11,852 bases of DNA from an uncultured Ruminococcus sp. (GTDB lineage: Bacteria > Bacillota > Clostridia > Oscillospirales > Ruminococcaceae). Location: positions 1-11,852 of the forward strand of contig CAMWRL010000048.1 in assembly GCA_947176685.1 (NCBI GenBank), written 5' to 3'. Shown one piece after another: positions 1 through 7,175 of the stretch. The notes beneath the pieces were generated by a model. The model saw only the letters and a list, made by a program, of their open reading frames with translations. It had not been told where the DNA came from and searched no databases. Position numbers and translations under genes: made by a program. The number at the start of each line of letters is the position of its first letter. Within the stretch, counting starts at the first letter, position 1.

Positions 1-2
1 TT

Positions 3-458
3 CCGAAGGCAAATATAACAGATCTTTCGTTTATGATACTTCCCGGAGCTTTTATAATAGCTATAGTTCACGCCGCATCACAGTATTTTGCGTATCTGCT
101 TACAACGGTTTGTCTGGCAATGGCTGTCCGTCAGTGGTACAACCCCAGAAAACTGCGCCGTAATCTTTTTGAAACTTTTCAGGCTATGGGCGAAACCGTT
201 TATAAAATTTCGGTTGGGGAAAGCTATGCAGATATTTCAACAGTCTGTATACAGAATGTTGAAAACTCTGTTGAAACGGACGGGGACTATGAACCTGAAC
301 CGCTTCCGGAAAAAAGCCGTATACCATTTGACGAAAATTTTTCAATGCTGGAATATGAAAGATTTTTCCTGATGTTTTCCGGAAAAACAGTCTTCTATAT
401 TATTCCGAAAGAAAATTTTACGGAAAACGAAAACGATATACTCAGAAATCTGAAATAG
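3..458 (+). CDS. YcxB-like membrane protein, 5' truncated by window edge
   Basis: The reading frame is open from the left edge (codons from base 3), so the ATG at 33 is probably internal and the true start lies outside. The visible 151 codons begin with a hydrophobic stretch (around FMILPGAFIIAIVHAASQYF and the following LLTTVCLAMAV), probably one or two membrane segments. A basic linker (NPRKLRR) and a cytoplasmic tail follow. The last 40 residues fit the YcxB-like C-terminal pattern: a hydrophobic segment around FFLMFSGKTVFYIIPK, then a polar end (ENFTENE). YcxB family proteins are small membrane proteins of unknown function. The stop (TAG 456-458) is followed 14 bases later by an inverted repeat, and gyrA begins 91 bases downstream. 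The family call is from pattern recognition only. Confidence 0.6.
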   Translation, partial: PKANITDLSFMILPGAFIIAIVHAASQYFAYLLTTVCLAMAVRQWYNPRKLRRNLFETFQAMGETVYKISVGESYADISTVCIQNVENSVETDGDYEPEPLPEKSRIPFDENFSMLEYERFFLMFSGKTVFYIIPKENFTENENDILRNLK

Positions 459-471
459 TTTCCGGTCGAAG

Positions 472-508
472 AACTTTCAACAATTCAGTACCTGAATGTT
501 GAAAAGTT
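472..508. repeat. Inverted repeat between the YcxB-like gene and gyrA (copy 1)
   Basis: Left arm AACTTTCAACAATTCAG (472-488), loop TAC, right arm CTGAATGTTGAAAAGTT (492-508). The arms pair over almost their full length, with one bulged base on each side. The hairpin starts 14 bases after the upstream stop and is followed by TTTCC, so it could be a weak terminator or 3'-end hairpin. It also lies just ahead of the gyrA ribosome binding site. Related repeats occur at 10581-10611 and 11456-11490. Confidence 0.7.
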
Positions 509-535
509 TCCGGAAAACCCATAAATTTATCTTAC

Positions 536-541
536 AGGAGG
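536..541 (+). promoter_or_regulatory. Shine-Dalgarno site fixing the gyrA TTG start
   Basis: AGGAGG is a full match to the anti-Shine-Dalgarno core, 8 bases before the TTG at 550. It decides the start against the in-frame ATG at 496, which would add 18 residues unlike any GyrA N-terminus. Confidence 0.85.
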
Positions 542-549
542 TAAAAACC

Positions 550-3132
550 TTGCTTTACAACGATAATTCAAAAGTCATAAATACCGAAATATGCAGTGAA
601 ATGGAAAATTCCATACTGCATTACGCAATGTCGGTAATTGTTTCAAGAGCGCTGCCGGACGTTCGTGACGGTCTGAAACCCGTACACCGGAGAATTTTGT
701 ATACTCTCCACGAAAACGGGCTTACTCCTGACAAGGCTTACAGAAAATGCGCCGATACAGTCGGTGCAGTACTCGGACGTTATCATCCGCACGGTGACGC
801 TTCGGTTTATGACGCACTCGTAAGACTTGCGCAGGACTTTTCAATGCGTTATCCGCTTGTTGACGGTCACGGAAACTTCGGCTCTATCGACGGTGACGGT
901 CCTGCCGCATACCGTTATACGGAAGCCAAAATGTCAAAAATAACCCTTGATATGCTTACCGACATAAACAAGAATACTGTTGATTTTGTTTCCAACTATG
1001 ATGACCGTTTAAAAGAGCCGTCAGTGCTTCCGTCAAGATTTCCCAATCTGCTTGTAAACGGTTCTGTAGGTATTGCGGTAGGTATGGCAACAAATATCCC
1101 TCCGCACAACTTAGGGGAAGTTATAGATGCATTGCAGACCTTGATAGACAATCCGGACTGCACTCTTGACGACCTTATGGAACACATACAGGGACCCGAC
1201 TTCCCGACAGGCGGAATCGTCATGGGCAAGTCCGGTATACGTGCGGCATACGCTACGGGACGTGGTAAAATAATCCTGCGTTCAAGAACGCATTTTGAAG
1301 AGATAAAAAACAGAAACTGCATTATCATTGATGAAATTCCGTTTATGCTCCGTAAGGAAAAACTTCTGAAAAGCATAAGCCAGATGGCAAGGGACAAAAA
1401 AATCGAAGGTCTTTATGACCTGCGTGACGAGTCCGACAAGGACGGTATGCGTGTTGTTATCGAACTCAAGAGGGACGCTGTACCGGAAATTGTACTGAAT
1501 AAGCTTTTTGCTCTCACGCAGTTGCAGGACACTATCGGCATTATTATGCTTGCTCTTGTCAACGGCGAGCCGAAAATCCTGACACTCAAAGAGATGCTTC
1601 AGAATTATCTTGATTTTCAGGTTGATGTTATTCAGAGACGTACAAGGTACGATTTGAAAAAGGCTCTTGAAAGAGCGCATATATTACAGGGATTTGTGCT
1701 TGCGTCAGACCATATTGACGAGGTTATAGAAATACTCAAATCAAGCAAGACCATTGCAGAAGCCAAACAGACAATGATTGAACGTTTCAGCGATATTGAC
1801 ATTTCGGCACTGCTTGACCGTTCGCAGTACGACTTTACCGGACTGCATATTGAAAAACAAATGGGGCTTTCGGAAGAACAGGCAGAATCAATTGTTCAGA
1901 TGCGTTTAGGTGCGCTGACGGGTCTTGAAAGACAAAAAATCACTGACGAGCTTTACGGACTGCTGACGAAGATTTCCGACTATGAGGACATTTTAGCCGA
2001 TGTCAACCGTGTGTACGGAATAATTATGGAAGACCTCAACGCTATACGAAAGAAGTTCAGCGACAAGAGACGTACGGACATTGAATCCATAAGCGGCGAG
2101 GTTGACATTGAAGACCTAATACCGCAGGAAGACTGTGTTGTAACTCTCACCAACAACGGCTATATCAAGCGTATGCCCGTATCCGAGTACAAGACCCAGA
2201 AGCGTGGCGGTCGTGGAATTACCGGAATGAAACAGCGTGAAGAAGATTTCGTTGAAGAGATGTTCATCTGCGGAAGTCATGACAATATACTGTTTATTTC
2301 AAACAAGGGCGTTATGTACAAGCTGAAATGCTATGAGATTCCGGACGGTTCAAAGGCTTCGAGAGGCTTTAATATAATAAATCTCCTGTCCCTTACTGAC
2401 GGCGAAAAGATAACTGCTATGATTAAGACAACCGATTTCAGTGAGGATAAGTTCATAACGATAGTTACCAAAAACGGCAAGATAAAACGTACAAATCTTT
2501 CGCTTTACCGCAATGTGCGGAAGAACGGTCTTATTGCAACAGGGCTTGACGAAGATGACGAAATAGCAGGTGTCCGTATGACTGACGGAAACGCCCAGAT
2601 TTTCATTGCGACAAGAAACGGAATGATTATCCGTACCGAAGAAAGCAGTATACGTGCATTGTCACGTTCGGCACACGGCGTAAAGGCTATAAAGCTCCGT
2701 GACGGCGACTACGTTGTGGGAGTTGCCCGTATGCGTGAGGGTGCTTCACTGCTGACAGTTACTGAAAACGGTTACGGAAAGCGCACTGAAATTGAAAATT
2801 ATCGTATTCAGAACAGAGGCGGCTATGGTTTGATAAATTACAAGGTTGACGAAATAAGGGGACATGTCTGCGGAATAAAAATCGTTGACGAAGACAATGA
2901 TATAATACTTGTTTCAAGTGACGGAATAATTATCAGGATTCTTGCAAGCGACATAAGAGTTATGGGACGTTCTGCAAAAGGTGTACGTGTTATGAGAGTG
3001 ACGTCCGGAGCAAAAGTAGTGGCTTTCACCCGTGCGGAACACGATGACAACGCTGAAACCGAAAAGGTTGAACAGATTACTGACGTACAGGATGAAATTA
3101 TATCCGATGCTGAAATTCCGGAAGATGAATAA
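550..3132 (+). CDS. gyrA: DNA gyrase subunit A
   Basis: This is the breakage-reunion subunit of the type IIA topoisomerase that introduces negative supercoils with GyrB using ATP. The protein is 860 residues, normal for the family. The TTG start at 550 is chosen because a full AGGAGG lies at 536-541 with an 8-base gap, and the N-terminus then matches the family (SEMENSILHYAMSVIVSRAL). The in-frame ATG at 496 lies inside a hairpin and has no ribosome binding site. Numbered from TTG, the QRDR reads HPHGDASVYD with Ala84, and the catalytic tyrosine is Y123 in AAYRYTEA. The C-terminal beta-pinwheel carries a GyrA box QKRGGRG at 550-556, which separates gyrase from topoisomerase IV ParC. An acidic tail ends the protein. 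gyrB is not visible. The stop overlaps the next gene by 8 bases. Confidence 0.96.
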   Translation: MLYNDNSKVINTEICSEMENSILHYAMSVIVSRALPDVRDGLKPVHRRILYTLHENGLTPDKAYRKCADTVGAVLGRYHPHGDASVYDALVRLAQDFSMRYPLVDGHGNFGSIDGDGPAAYRYTEAKMSKITLDMLTDINKNTVDFVSNYDDRLKEPSVLPSRFPNLLVNGSVGIAVGMATNIPPHNLGEVIDALQTLIDNPDCTLDDLMEHIQGPDFPTGGIVMGKSGIRAAYATGRGKIILRSRTHFEEIKNRNCIIIDEIPFMLRKEKLLKSISQMARDKKIEGLYDLRDESDKDGMRVVIELKRDAVPEIVLNKLFALTQLQDTIGIIMLALVNGEPKILTLKEMLQNYLDFQVDVIQRRTRYDLKKALERAHILQGFVLASDHIDEVIEILKSSKTIAEAKQTMIERFSDIDISALLDRSQYDFTGLHIEKQMGLSEEQAESIVQMRLGALTGLERQKITDELYGLLTKISDYEDILADVNRVYGIIMEDLNAIRKKFSDKRRTDIESISGEVDIEDLIPQEDCVVTLTNNGYIKRMPVSEYKTQKRGGRGITGMKQREEDFVEEMFICGSHDNILFISNKGVMYKLKCYEIPDGSKASRGFNIINLLSLTDGEKITAMIKTTDFSEDKFITIVTKNGKIKRTNLSLYRNVRKNGLIATGLDEDDEIAGVRMTDGNAQIFIATRNGMIIRTEESSIRALSRSAHGVKAIKLRDGDYVVGVARMREGASLLTVTENGYGKRTEIENYRIQNRGGYGLINYKVDEIRGHVCGIKIVDEDNDIILVSSDGIIIRILASDIRVMGRSAKGVRVMRVTSGAKVVAFTRAEHDDNAETEKVEQITDVQDEIISDAEIPEDE

Positions 3133-3919
3133 AAAAATATTGTCCGTACTGTTTGCCGGTTATGTATTGGCTGAAAATAAATTAATACTCCGTACAAGGC
3201 GTGAGTATTTCGGAAACGGTATAAAAATCGCCCACATTTCGGACGTTCACAAACGCAGATTCGGGAAGAATAATTCCCGTATCTGCCGTCTGATACGCCG
3301 TGAAAATCCTGATATTATATTCATAACAGGCGACCTTGTTTCACGTACCGAAAGGGATTTTTCCGCAGCGGAAACTATGCTTGAAAATCTTTGTAAAACA
3401 GCTCCCGTATATATGATTTTCGGAAACCACGAACAGACACTTCCAAAGGAAATGAAAAGGGAGTTTTATAAAATAATAAAGCGTACCGGAGTAGTGCTTT
3501 TAAAAAATAATTCATCGGAAATTGAAATCAACGGACGGAAGTTACATATCTATGGGCTTGCCGAAAACCATAAAATTTACAAAAACGGAAACAGTTACAG
3601 AAATCTTGACACGATTACACTTGACGGAATTAACAGTCTGATTGGAAAGTGTCCCGACACTGAAACGCTTCTTCTTGCACACAACCCGTTTTTTGCAGAG
3701 GTCTATTCACAATGGGGTGCTGAATATACTTTCAGTGGTCACGTACACGGCGGAGCAGTAAGGCTTTTCGGGAAAGGCATTCTTTCACCTGAAAGAAAGC
3801 TCTTTCCGCCATATTCAAAGGGCGTATTTGAAGTCGGCGGAATGAAACTTCTTGTTTCCGGCGGACTGGGAAAATTCCGGCTGTTCAATCCGCCTGAAAT
3901 AGTAATTTGCAGAATATAG
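3125..3919 (+). CDS. Calcineurin-like metallophosphoesterase (YkuE/YaeI type)
   Basis: A 264-residue protein carrying the full metal-binding motif set of the calcineurin-like phosphoesterase fold: DVH (D40, H42), GDLVSR (D70), GNHE (N101, H102), LAHNP (H186) and GHVHGG (H206, H208). The short hydrophobic N-terminus (roughly residues 4-16) may anchor it to the membrane, as in the YkuE/YaeI group. Members hydrolyse phosphomono- or diesters with a two-metal centre; the substrate here is unknown. The ATG at 3125 overlaps the gyrA stop by 8 bases and has only a weak ribosome binding site, which suggests translational coupling to gyrA. Earlier in-frame ATGs (3032, 3092, 3107) lie deeper in gyrA and would add basic sequence not typical of the family. 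Its stop directly touches the stop of the opposing gene. Confidence 0.88.
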   Translation: MNKKILSVLFAGYVLAENKLILRTRREYFGNGIKIAHISDVHKRRFGKNNSRICRLIRRENPDIIFITGDLVSRTERDFSAAETMLENLCKTAPVYMIFGNHEQTLPKEMKREFYKIIKRTGVVLLKNNSSEIEINGRKLHIYGLAENHKIYKNGNSYRNLDTITLDGINSLIGKCPDTETLLLAHNPFFAEVYSQWGAEYTFSGHVHGGAVRLFGKGILSPERKLFPPYSKGVFEVGGMKLLVSGGLGKFRLFNPPEIVICRI

Positions 3920-4534
3920 TCATATTCCGAAAACCGCAAACAGTATCAGTAATATTCCGCCGACCCACGAAAAATCATGATGCAGTGAGGAGAGTTTTTT
4001 TCCGGTGACGTTTCCGAGTGCTATTGCTGCAAATCCGGCTGCAAACGCAGACACAAAAGCAATAACGGGATTTATTCCGTAAAAACCGCTGCTCAGTCCG
4101 GTAGCGGCAGAGTCCAGCGAACTTGCAAGGGCAAGTGCGGCGGCTTCTGCGGCTGAAAGGGTTTTAGAATTGTCAAAATCGGCTGTTGTTTCGTCAAGAT
4201 AGAGTTTCATGACTATACCGTATTTTCCCGACCGCACGGAAACTTCACCTTTTTCGGAAAGATGTCTGGTTATGCTCCGGACAATGCTTTTGAAGATTGT
4301 TATTATACCGATTGCCGTTATTATGACAGTACCGCATATATGACAGATTTCAGACGGCACAAACCGTCCTATAAGGTCTGAAAACTCCAGTGATATACCA
4401 AGCACGGCAGCACTTATGAGACTTATTACGGACATTGACAGCAGAGGAATTTTTATTCCACTGTTGCAGTAAGCCGCCGCCGCAAGATATGTATCAAGAC
4501 TTACAATTACTGCAAGGAAAATTTCATTCAGCAA
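3920..4534 (-). CDS. ytaF: MntP-family membrane protein, YtaF-like
   Basis: A 204-residue, six-helix membrane protein (helices near 3-22, 30-50, 66-84, 130-150, 155-173 and 188-203). It shows the internal duplication of the MntP/YtaF family: an SLD motif in helix 1 (S12-L13-D14) and again in helix 4 (S139-L140-D141). The loop KLYLDETTADFDNSKTLSAA and the segment GIKIPLLSMSVISLIS resemble YtaF, annotated as a sporulation membrane protein. MntP relatives export Mn2+, but transport by YtaF is not established. The TTG start at 4534 is chosen because GGGAGG (4547-4542) lies 7 bases upstream and the sequence then begins at helix 1. A longer reading from 4744 would add 70 residues that mirror the coding strand of the divergent gene. 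The stop abuts that of the phosphoesterase gene. Confidence 0.82.
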   Translation of the reverse strand: MLNEIFLAVIVSLDTYLAAAAYCNSGIKIPLLSMSVISLISAAVLGISLEFSDLIGRFVPSEICHICGTVIITAIGIITIFKSIVRSITRHLSEKGEVSVRSGKYGIVMKLYLDETTADFDNSKTLSAAEAAALALASSLDSAATGLSSGFYGINPVIAFVSAFAAGFAAIALGNVTGKKLSSLHHDFSWVGGILLILFAVFGI

Positions 4535-4552
4535 ATCAACACCTCCCGACTT

Positions 4553-4582
4553 ATAGTATGCGGAAACGTCCGGAATTGTCAA
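4553..4582 (-). promoter_or_regulatory. Candidate promoter for the YtaF-like gene
   Basis: On the minus strand, TTGACA (4582-4577), an 18-base spacer, and TACTAT (4558-4553). The -35 is consensus. The predicted start near 4546 would fall at the ribosome binding site, leaving a leader of only about 12 bases, so the -10 assignment is uncertain. Confidence 0.4.
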
Positions 4583-4613
4583 AATACAGAAGAAATAAAA
4601 CGGAGTGAAAAAT

Positions 4614-4937
4614 ATGGTTTTTGATAAAAATATGCATATGTCTGAATTTCTGGGCATACAAAAGGAAAATATAGTCATAAGATGTCCGCTTGACGAATGG
4701 CTTGTAAGGCTGTGCGATAAGAAATACAGTGAACTTGACTGCAATGACGTTATAAGAATGATTCAGCAGAATGTTGGAAAAATTATCGGTTTCAGAAAAG
4801 CATTTGACATTCTTTCAGAATCGCCCCTGTGCGGAAAATATGACTGGCATCTGTTCGAGATTATGATACAGCATTCTGACGAAATAAAATCCTATACCGA
4901 AGATTTCATTGATATGGAATATCTGCTGGCAGACTGA
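4614..4937 (+). CDS. CdiI_2-like immunity protein (tentative)
   Basis: A 107-residue soluble protein without signal peptide or membrane segment. The middle resembles the small immunity proteins annotated as contact-dependent growth inhibition immunity (CdiI_2 type): a leading LCDKKYSELDCNDVIRMIQQ (residues 33-52) like the family's 'L.eLt..DlR..I.Q', a G-containing helix, then a hydrophobic ILSESPLCGKYDWHLFEIMI (67-86) like 'L..nPl.eGdyY.gDLL..v'. Such proteins normally bind and neutralise a cognate toxin. No toxin gene is adjacent, so this would be an orphan. ATG 4614 is preferred to GTG 4605 because GGAG (4602-4605) lies 8 bases before the ATG. The gene is divergent from the YtaF-like gene and followed by the promoter at 4947-4974. 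It could instead be an unrelated small helical protein. Confidence 0.5.
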   Translation: MVFDKNMHMSEFLGIQKENIVIRCPLDEWLVRLCDKKYSELDCNDVIRMIQQNVGKIIGFRKAFDILSESPLCGKYDWHLFEIMIQHSDEIKSYTEDFIDMEYLLAD

Positions 4938-4946
4938 AAAAATATG

Positions 4947-4974
4947 TTGACTTTTCCGGAATATATGGTATAAT
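4947..4974 (+). promoter_or_regulatory. Strong sigma-A-type promoter with extended -10
   Basis: TTGACT (4947-4952), a 16-base spacer, and TATAAT (4969-4974) preceded by TGG (extended -10). Transcription should start near 4981. This places the ATG codons at 4979 and 4982 at or before the start site and supports the GTG start at 5036. The spacer contains TTCCGGAA. Confidence 0.75.
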
Positions 4975-5035
4975 TGATATGATGACCTTTCCTGTAAAGG
5001 ACGGGTTTATTTTCGGGAAAAAGGGGGAATATTCC

Positions 5036-5830
5036 GTGATTGCAGGAGTTTCGACAGCCTGTCTGTATCCTCAGCCGCTTGAGGAAAGCCTATACAGTCT
5101 TGCGGTCAACGGCGTTGCATGTACAGAGATATTCATCAACACACATTCCGAACTCAAAAAAAGCTTTTCGCATAATATATCGCAGCTCCTGAAAAGATTT
5201 GACGTAAAGTGCGTATCAGTACACCCGTTCACAAGCGAAATGGAAACTATGATGCTTTTTTCCGACTACGAAAGACGTATTGACGATATTCTGGAATATT
5301 ATAAACTGTACTTTGAATTTATGAACACAGTAGGAGCAGAAATACTTGTCTTTCACGGAAGCAAAAACACCAGAAACAAGGAGATTTTCTGCGAACGTTA
5401 CAGCAGACTTTACAGACTGGGCAGGACTTTCGGTATAAAAACAGCCCTTGAAAACGTTTCACGCTGTCAGAGTGCGTCATCGTCGTTTATAAGGGACGCT
5501 GCGCAGATGCTCGGAAATGAATTTGCATTCGTGCTTGACACCAAACAGGCAGTACGTGCAGGCGAAAATCCACTGAATTTCATTGAAGCCGCCGGAAAAA
5601 ATACAGTCCATGTACACATAAGCGATTCCGGAGAACTCGGCGACTGTCTGCCAATCGGAAAAGGACGATTTAATTTCAGACAGTTTTTTGAAAAAATTAA
5701 CTCGTACAATCCGGAATGCAGCGTTATCCTTGAACTTTACCGCAGCGGTTTCGGCAGTATAAGTGAACTGGTTTCGTGTTACAGCGTACTGGAAAAAATG
5801 CTTGAACCCTATAGGAGGGAAAAATTATGA
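5036..5830 (+). CDS. Xylose isomerase-like TIM-barrel protein (sugar isomerase/epimerase family)
   Basis: A 264-residue protein of the AP-endonuclease-2/xylose isomerase-like TIM-barrel superfamily. Visible strand-end residues fit the metal-binding pattern: E31 (TEIFIN), H63 (SVHP), H107 (LVFHGSKN), E139 (TALENVSR), D168 (FVLDTKQA), H192/H194 (VHVHISD), GKGRFNF at 208-214, and E233 (VILELY). Relatives isomerise or epimerise sugars and inositols or act on DNA; the substrate cannot be read here. GTG 5036 is chosen because GGGGG at 5023-5027 lies 8 bases upstream, the protein then starts like the family (MIAGVSTA), and the promoter's predicted start site removes the earlier ATGs. The TGA stop overlaps the nrdR ATG (ATGA at 5827-5830), so the two are translationally coupled. 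Confidence 0.82.
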   Translation: MIAGVSTACLYPQPLEESLYSLAVNGVACTEIFINTHSELKKSFSHNISQLLKRFDVKCVSVHPFTSEMETMMLFSDYERRIDDILEYYKLYFEFMNTVGAEILVFHGSKNTRNKEIFCERYSRLYRLGRTFGIKTALENVSRCQSASSSFIRDAAQMLGNEFAFVLDTKQAVRAGENPLNFIEAAGKNTVHVHISDSGELGDCLPIGKGRFNFRQFFEKINSYNPECSVILELYRSGFGSISELVSCYSVLEKMLEPYRREKL

Positions 5831-6276
5831 AATGTCCTTTTTGCGGATTTGACGACTCGAAAGTTACAGACTCAAGACCCTCTGACGAAAAAATACGCCG
5901 CCGCAGAGAATGCATAAAATGCAAAGGCAGATTCACTACATACGAGGTTGTGGAACTTCCGCTGCTTATGGTCGAAAAACGTGACGGTACATTTGAAACA
6001 TTTGACCGCAGCAAGCTTATAAAGGGAATTTTTACGGCAATCAAAAAAAGACCCGTCACTATAGGACAGGTTTCAGAAATTGCGGACTATGTAGAAAATC
6101 ATTATGCAAACGCACTCAGGACGGTCGCACCGTCAAGGGAAATCGGGGAGATAGTTCTGGAAAAACTCAGGGAAATCGACCCCATATCGTACATAAGATT
6201 CGCATCCGTATACAAGGACTTCACGGATATAGAAAGCTTTGTTGCGGCAATAAGCGAATTTGAACAGGGAGATTGA
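5827..6276 (+). CDS. nrdR: Transcriptional repressor NrdR
   Basis: A 149-residue, full-length NrdR. The N-terminal zinc ribbon has C3, C6, C29 and C32 with the family's basic stretch (KIRRRREC). The ATP-cone follows (about 46-136), including the VEKRDGTFETFDRSKL segment. NrdR senses dATP/ATP through the cone and represses ribonucleotide reductase genes. No nrd gene is in the window and I found no clear NrdR box here. The ribosome binding site (AGGAGGG) lies inside the upstream gene, whose TGA overlaps the ATG. The gene is therefore second in a three-gene operon with the isomerase-like and DUF4870-like genes. Confidence 0.96.
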   Translation: MKCPFCGFDDSKVTDSRPSDEKIRRRRECIKCKGRFTTYEVVELPLLMVEKRDGTFETFDRSKLIKGIFTAIKKRPVTIGQVSEIADYVENHYANALRTVAPSREIGEIVLEKLREIDPISYIRFASVYKDFTDIESFVAAISEFEQGD

Positions 6277-6278
6277 TT

Positions 6279-6656
6279 ATGGATATTGATAAGATTCTTG
6301 AAAACTTTAACGACGAAAAAACTGCATGTACGTTCAACAGCGGGGAAGTACAGAAAAACGTTGTGCCGGCAGTACTGCCGTACCTTATGCCGTTTCTGTT
6401 TTTCCTTCCGCTGGTTGTGGACAAAAATTCAGCTTTTTGCAGATTCCACGCAAACCAGCAGCTTATATGGCTTATCGTCAATGTCATTATCCAAGTGATT
6501 AAGGGAATTATAGGAATAATTCCGATTATAGGCTGGATTGCCGGACTTCTGCTTGACGTTGCACAGCTTGCTGTTGCAGTAGGACTTATGTATGGAGCTT
6601 CAAAGGGCAAGGCTCTCCGTCTGCCTTTTGTTGGAGAGCTGATAAAGATATTCTAA
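6279..6656 (+). CDS. DUF4870/Tic20-like small membrane protein
   Basis: A 125-residue membrane protein. A polar N-terminus (1-28) is followed by three or four hydrophobic segments (about 29-47, 61-83, 84-103, and a possible short one at the end). The FHANQ motif at 57-61 after a PLVVDKNSAF turn, and the closing KGKALRLPFVGELIKIF, match the DUF4870/Tic20-like pattern ('rFHAnQ ... GK...lP..G.i'). The function of the family is unknown. ATG 6279 is chosen over TTG 6273 because AGGGAG (6266-6271) lies 7 bases upstream. It starts 2 bases after the nrdR stop, so it is probably co-transcribed. Its stop overlaps the stop of the opposing DUF4830 gene. Confidence 0.72.
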   Translation: MDIDKILENFNDEKTACTFNSGEVQKNVVPAVLPYLMPFLFFLPLVVDKNSAFCRFHANQQLIWLIVNVIIQVIKGIIGIIPIIGWIAGLLLDVAQLAVAVGLMYGASKGKALRLPFVGELIKIF

Positions 6657-7084
6657 CTTACAGAAAGTTTTATACTTCCGCCGTCCTCGCTGTAGACCAT
6701 TGAGGCTATTATGGTATTATCACATACAAGAAGTTCTGCAAGCATTTTCTTATTTTCCGGACGGAAATTCCGGACTTCATAAACATACAGACGGGCGTTT
6801 TTTCCGGCGTATTTACGCAACGGCAAATGCTGATTATCCTGAAATACGGCGTATTCTTCATAAGCTTCCGAAAACTCTGAAGGTATTGTAATATCTCTGC
6901 CGGCTATTTCCTCGACTTCCCAGCCGTGCAGTGCAAAGTAATCTATACGTTCGTTTACCGTTGATGCGGAAATATTTTCCGTTTCAACAGTTTCCGGATG
7001 GTCGTCTTTTTCGGGAACAAGAAATATCGCCATGTAAATTGCAGCAGCTATCAGTACAAGTATTAATATTTTCTTTTTTTTCAT
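6653..7084 (-). CDS. DUF4830 domain protein, membrane anchored
   Basis: A 143-residue protein with an N-terminal signal anchor (KKKK then a hydrophobic run to about residue 23) and no lipobox. An acidic linker (24-40) leads to an extracytoplasmic domain of about 100 residues. The segment YFALHGWEVEE (49-59), ITIPSEFSEAYEEY (65-78), LRKYAGK (89-95) and a late beta-rich stretch (LLVCDNTIIASMVYS) match DUF4830 proteins, which are common in Clostridia and of unknown function. The start is supported by AAGGAGG with a 7-base gap before ATG 7084. The gene is divergent from the pseudouridine synthase gene (91 bases apart). It shares its last 4 bases with the convergent DUF4870-like gene. Confidence 0.72.
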   Translation of the reverse strand: MKKKKILILVLIAAAIYMAIFLVPEKDDHPETVETENISASTVNERIDYFALHGWEVEEIAGRDITIPSEFSEAYEEYAVFQDNQHLPLRKYAGKNARLYVYEVRNFRPENKKMLAELLVCDNTIIASMVYSEDGGSIKLSVS

Positions 7085-7175
7085 TATGTAACCTCCTTGA
7101 TTATTTTCCGGATAAAAACTCCGCTGATAAATAATATACCCGTGAACTTAAATTTATTCCGGAAAGGTTGAGAAT

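Noticed and set aside
472..512. TTTTCAACA-like units as DnaA boxes marking an origin near gyrA
   Set aside because: They differ from the TTATCCACA consensus at key positions and do not cluster; no origin can be supported here.
496..549. N-terminal extension of gyrA from ATG 496
   Set aside because: It has no ribosome binding site, sits in a hairpin arm, and the added residues do not resemble GyrA; TTG 550 has AGGAGG.
996..1680. Long open frames on the minus strand opposite gyrA
   Set aside because: They lie wholly inside an unmistakable gyrA, lack ribosome binding sites and show no protein family pattern.
4535..4744. 70-residue N-terminal extension of the YtaF-like protein
   Set aside because: It is antisense to the CdiI_2-like gene and precedes a well-placed GGGAGG and TTG start; the extension has no family features.
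4979..5035. ATG starts at 4979 and 4982 for the TIM-barrel gene
   Set aside because: They lie at or upstream of the predicted transcription start and lack a ribosome binding site; GTG 5036 has both.
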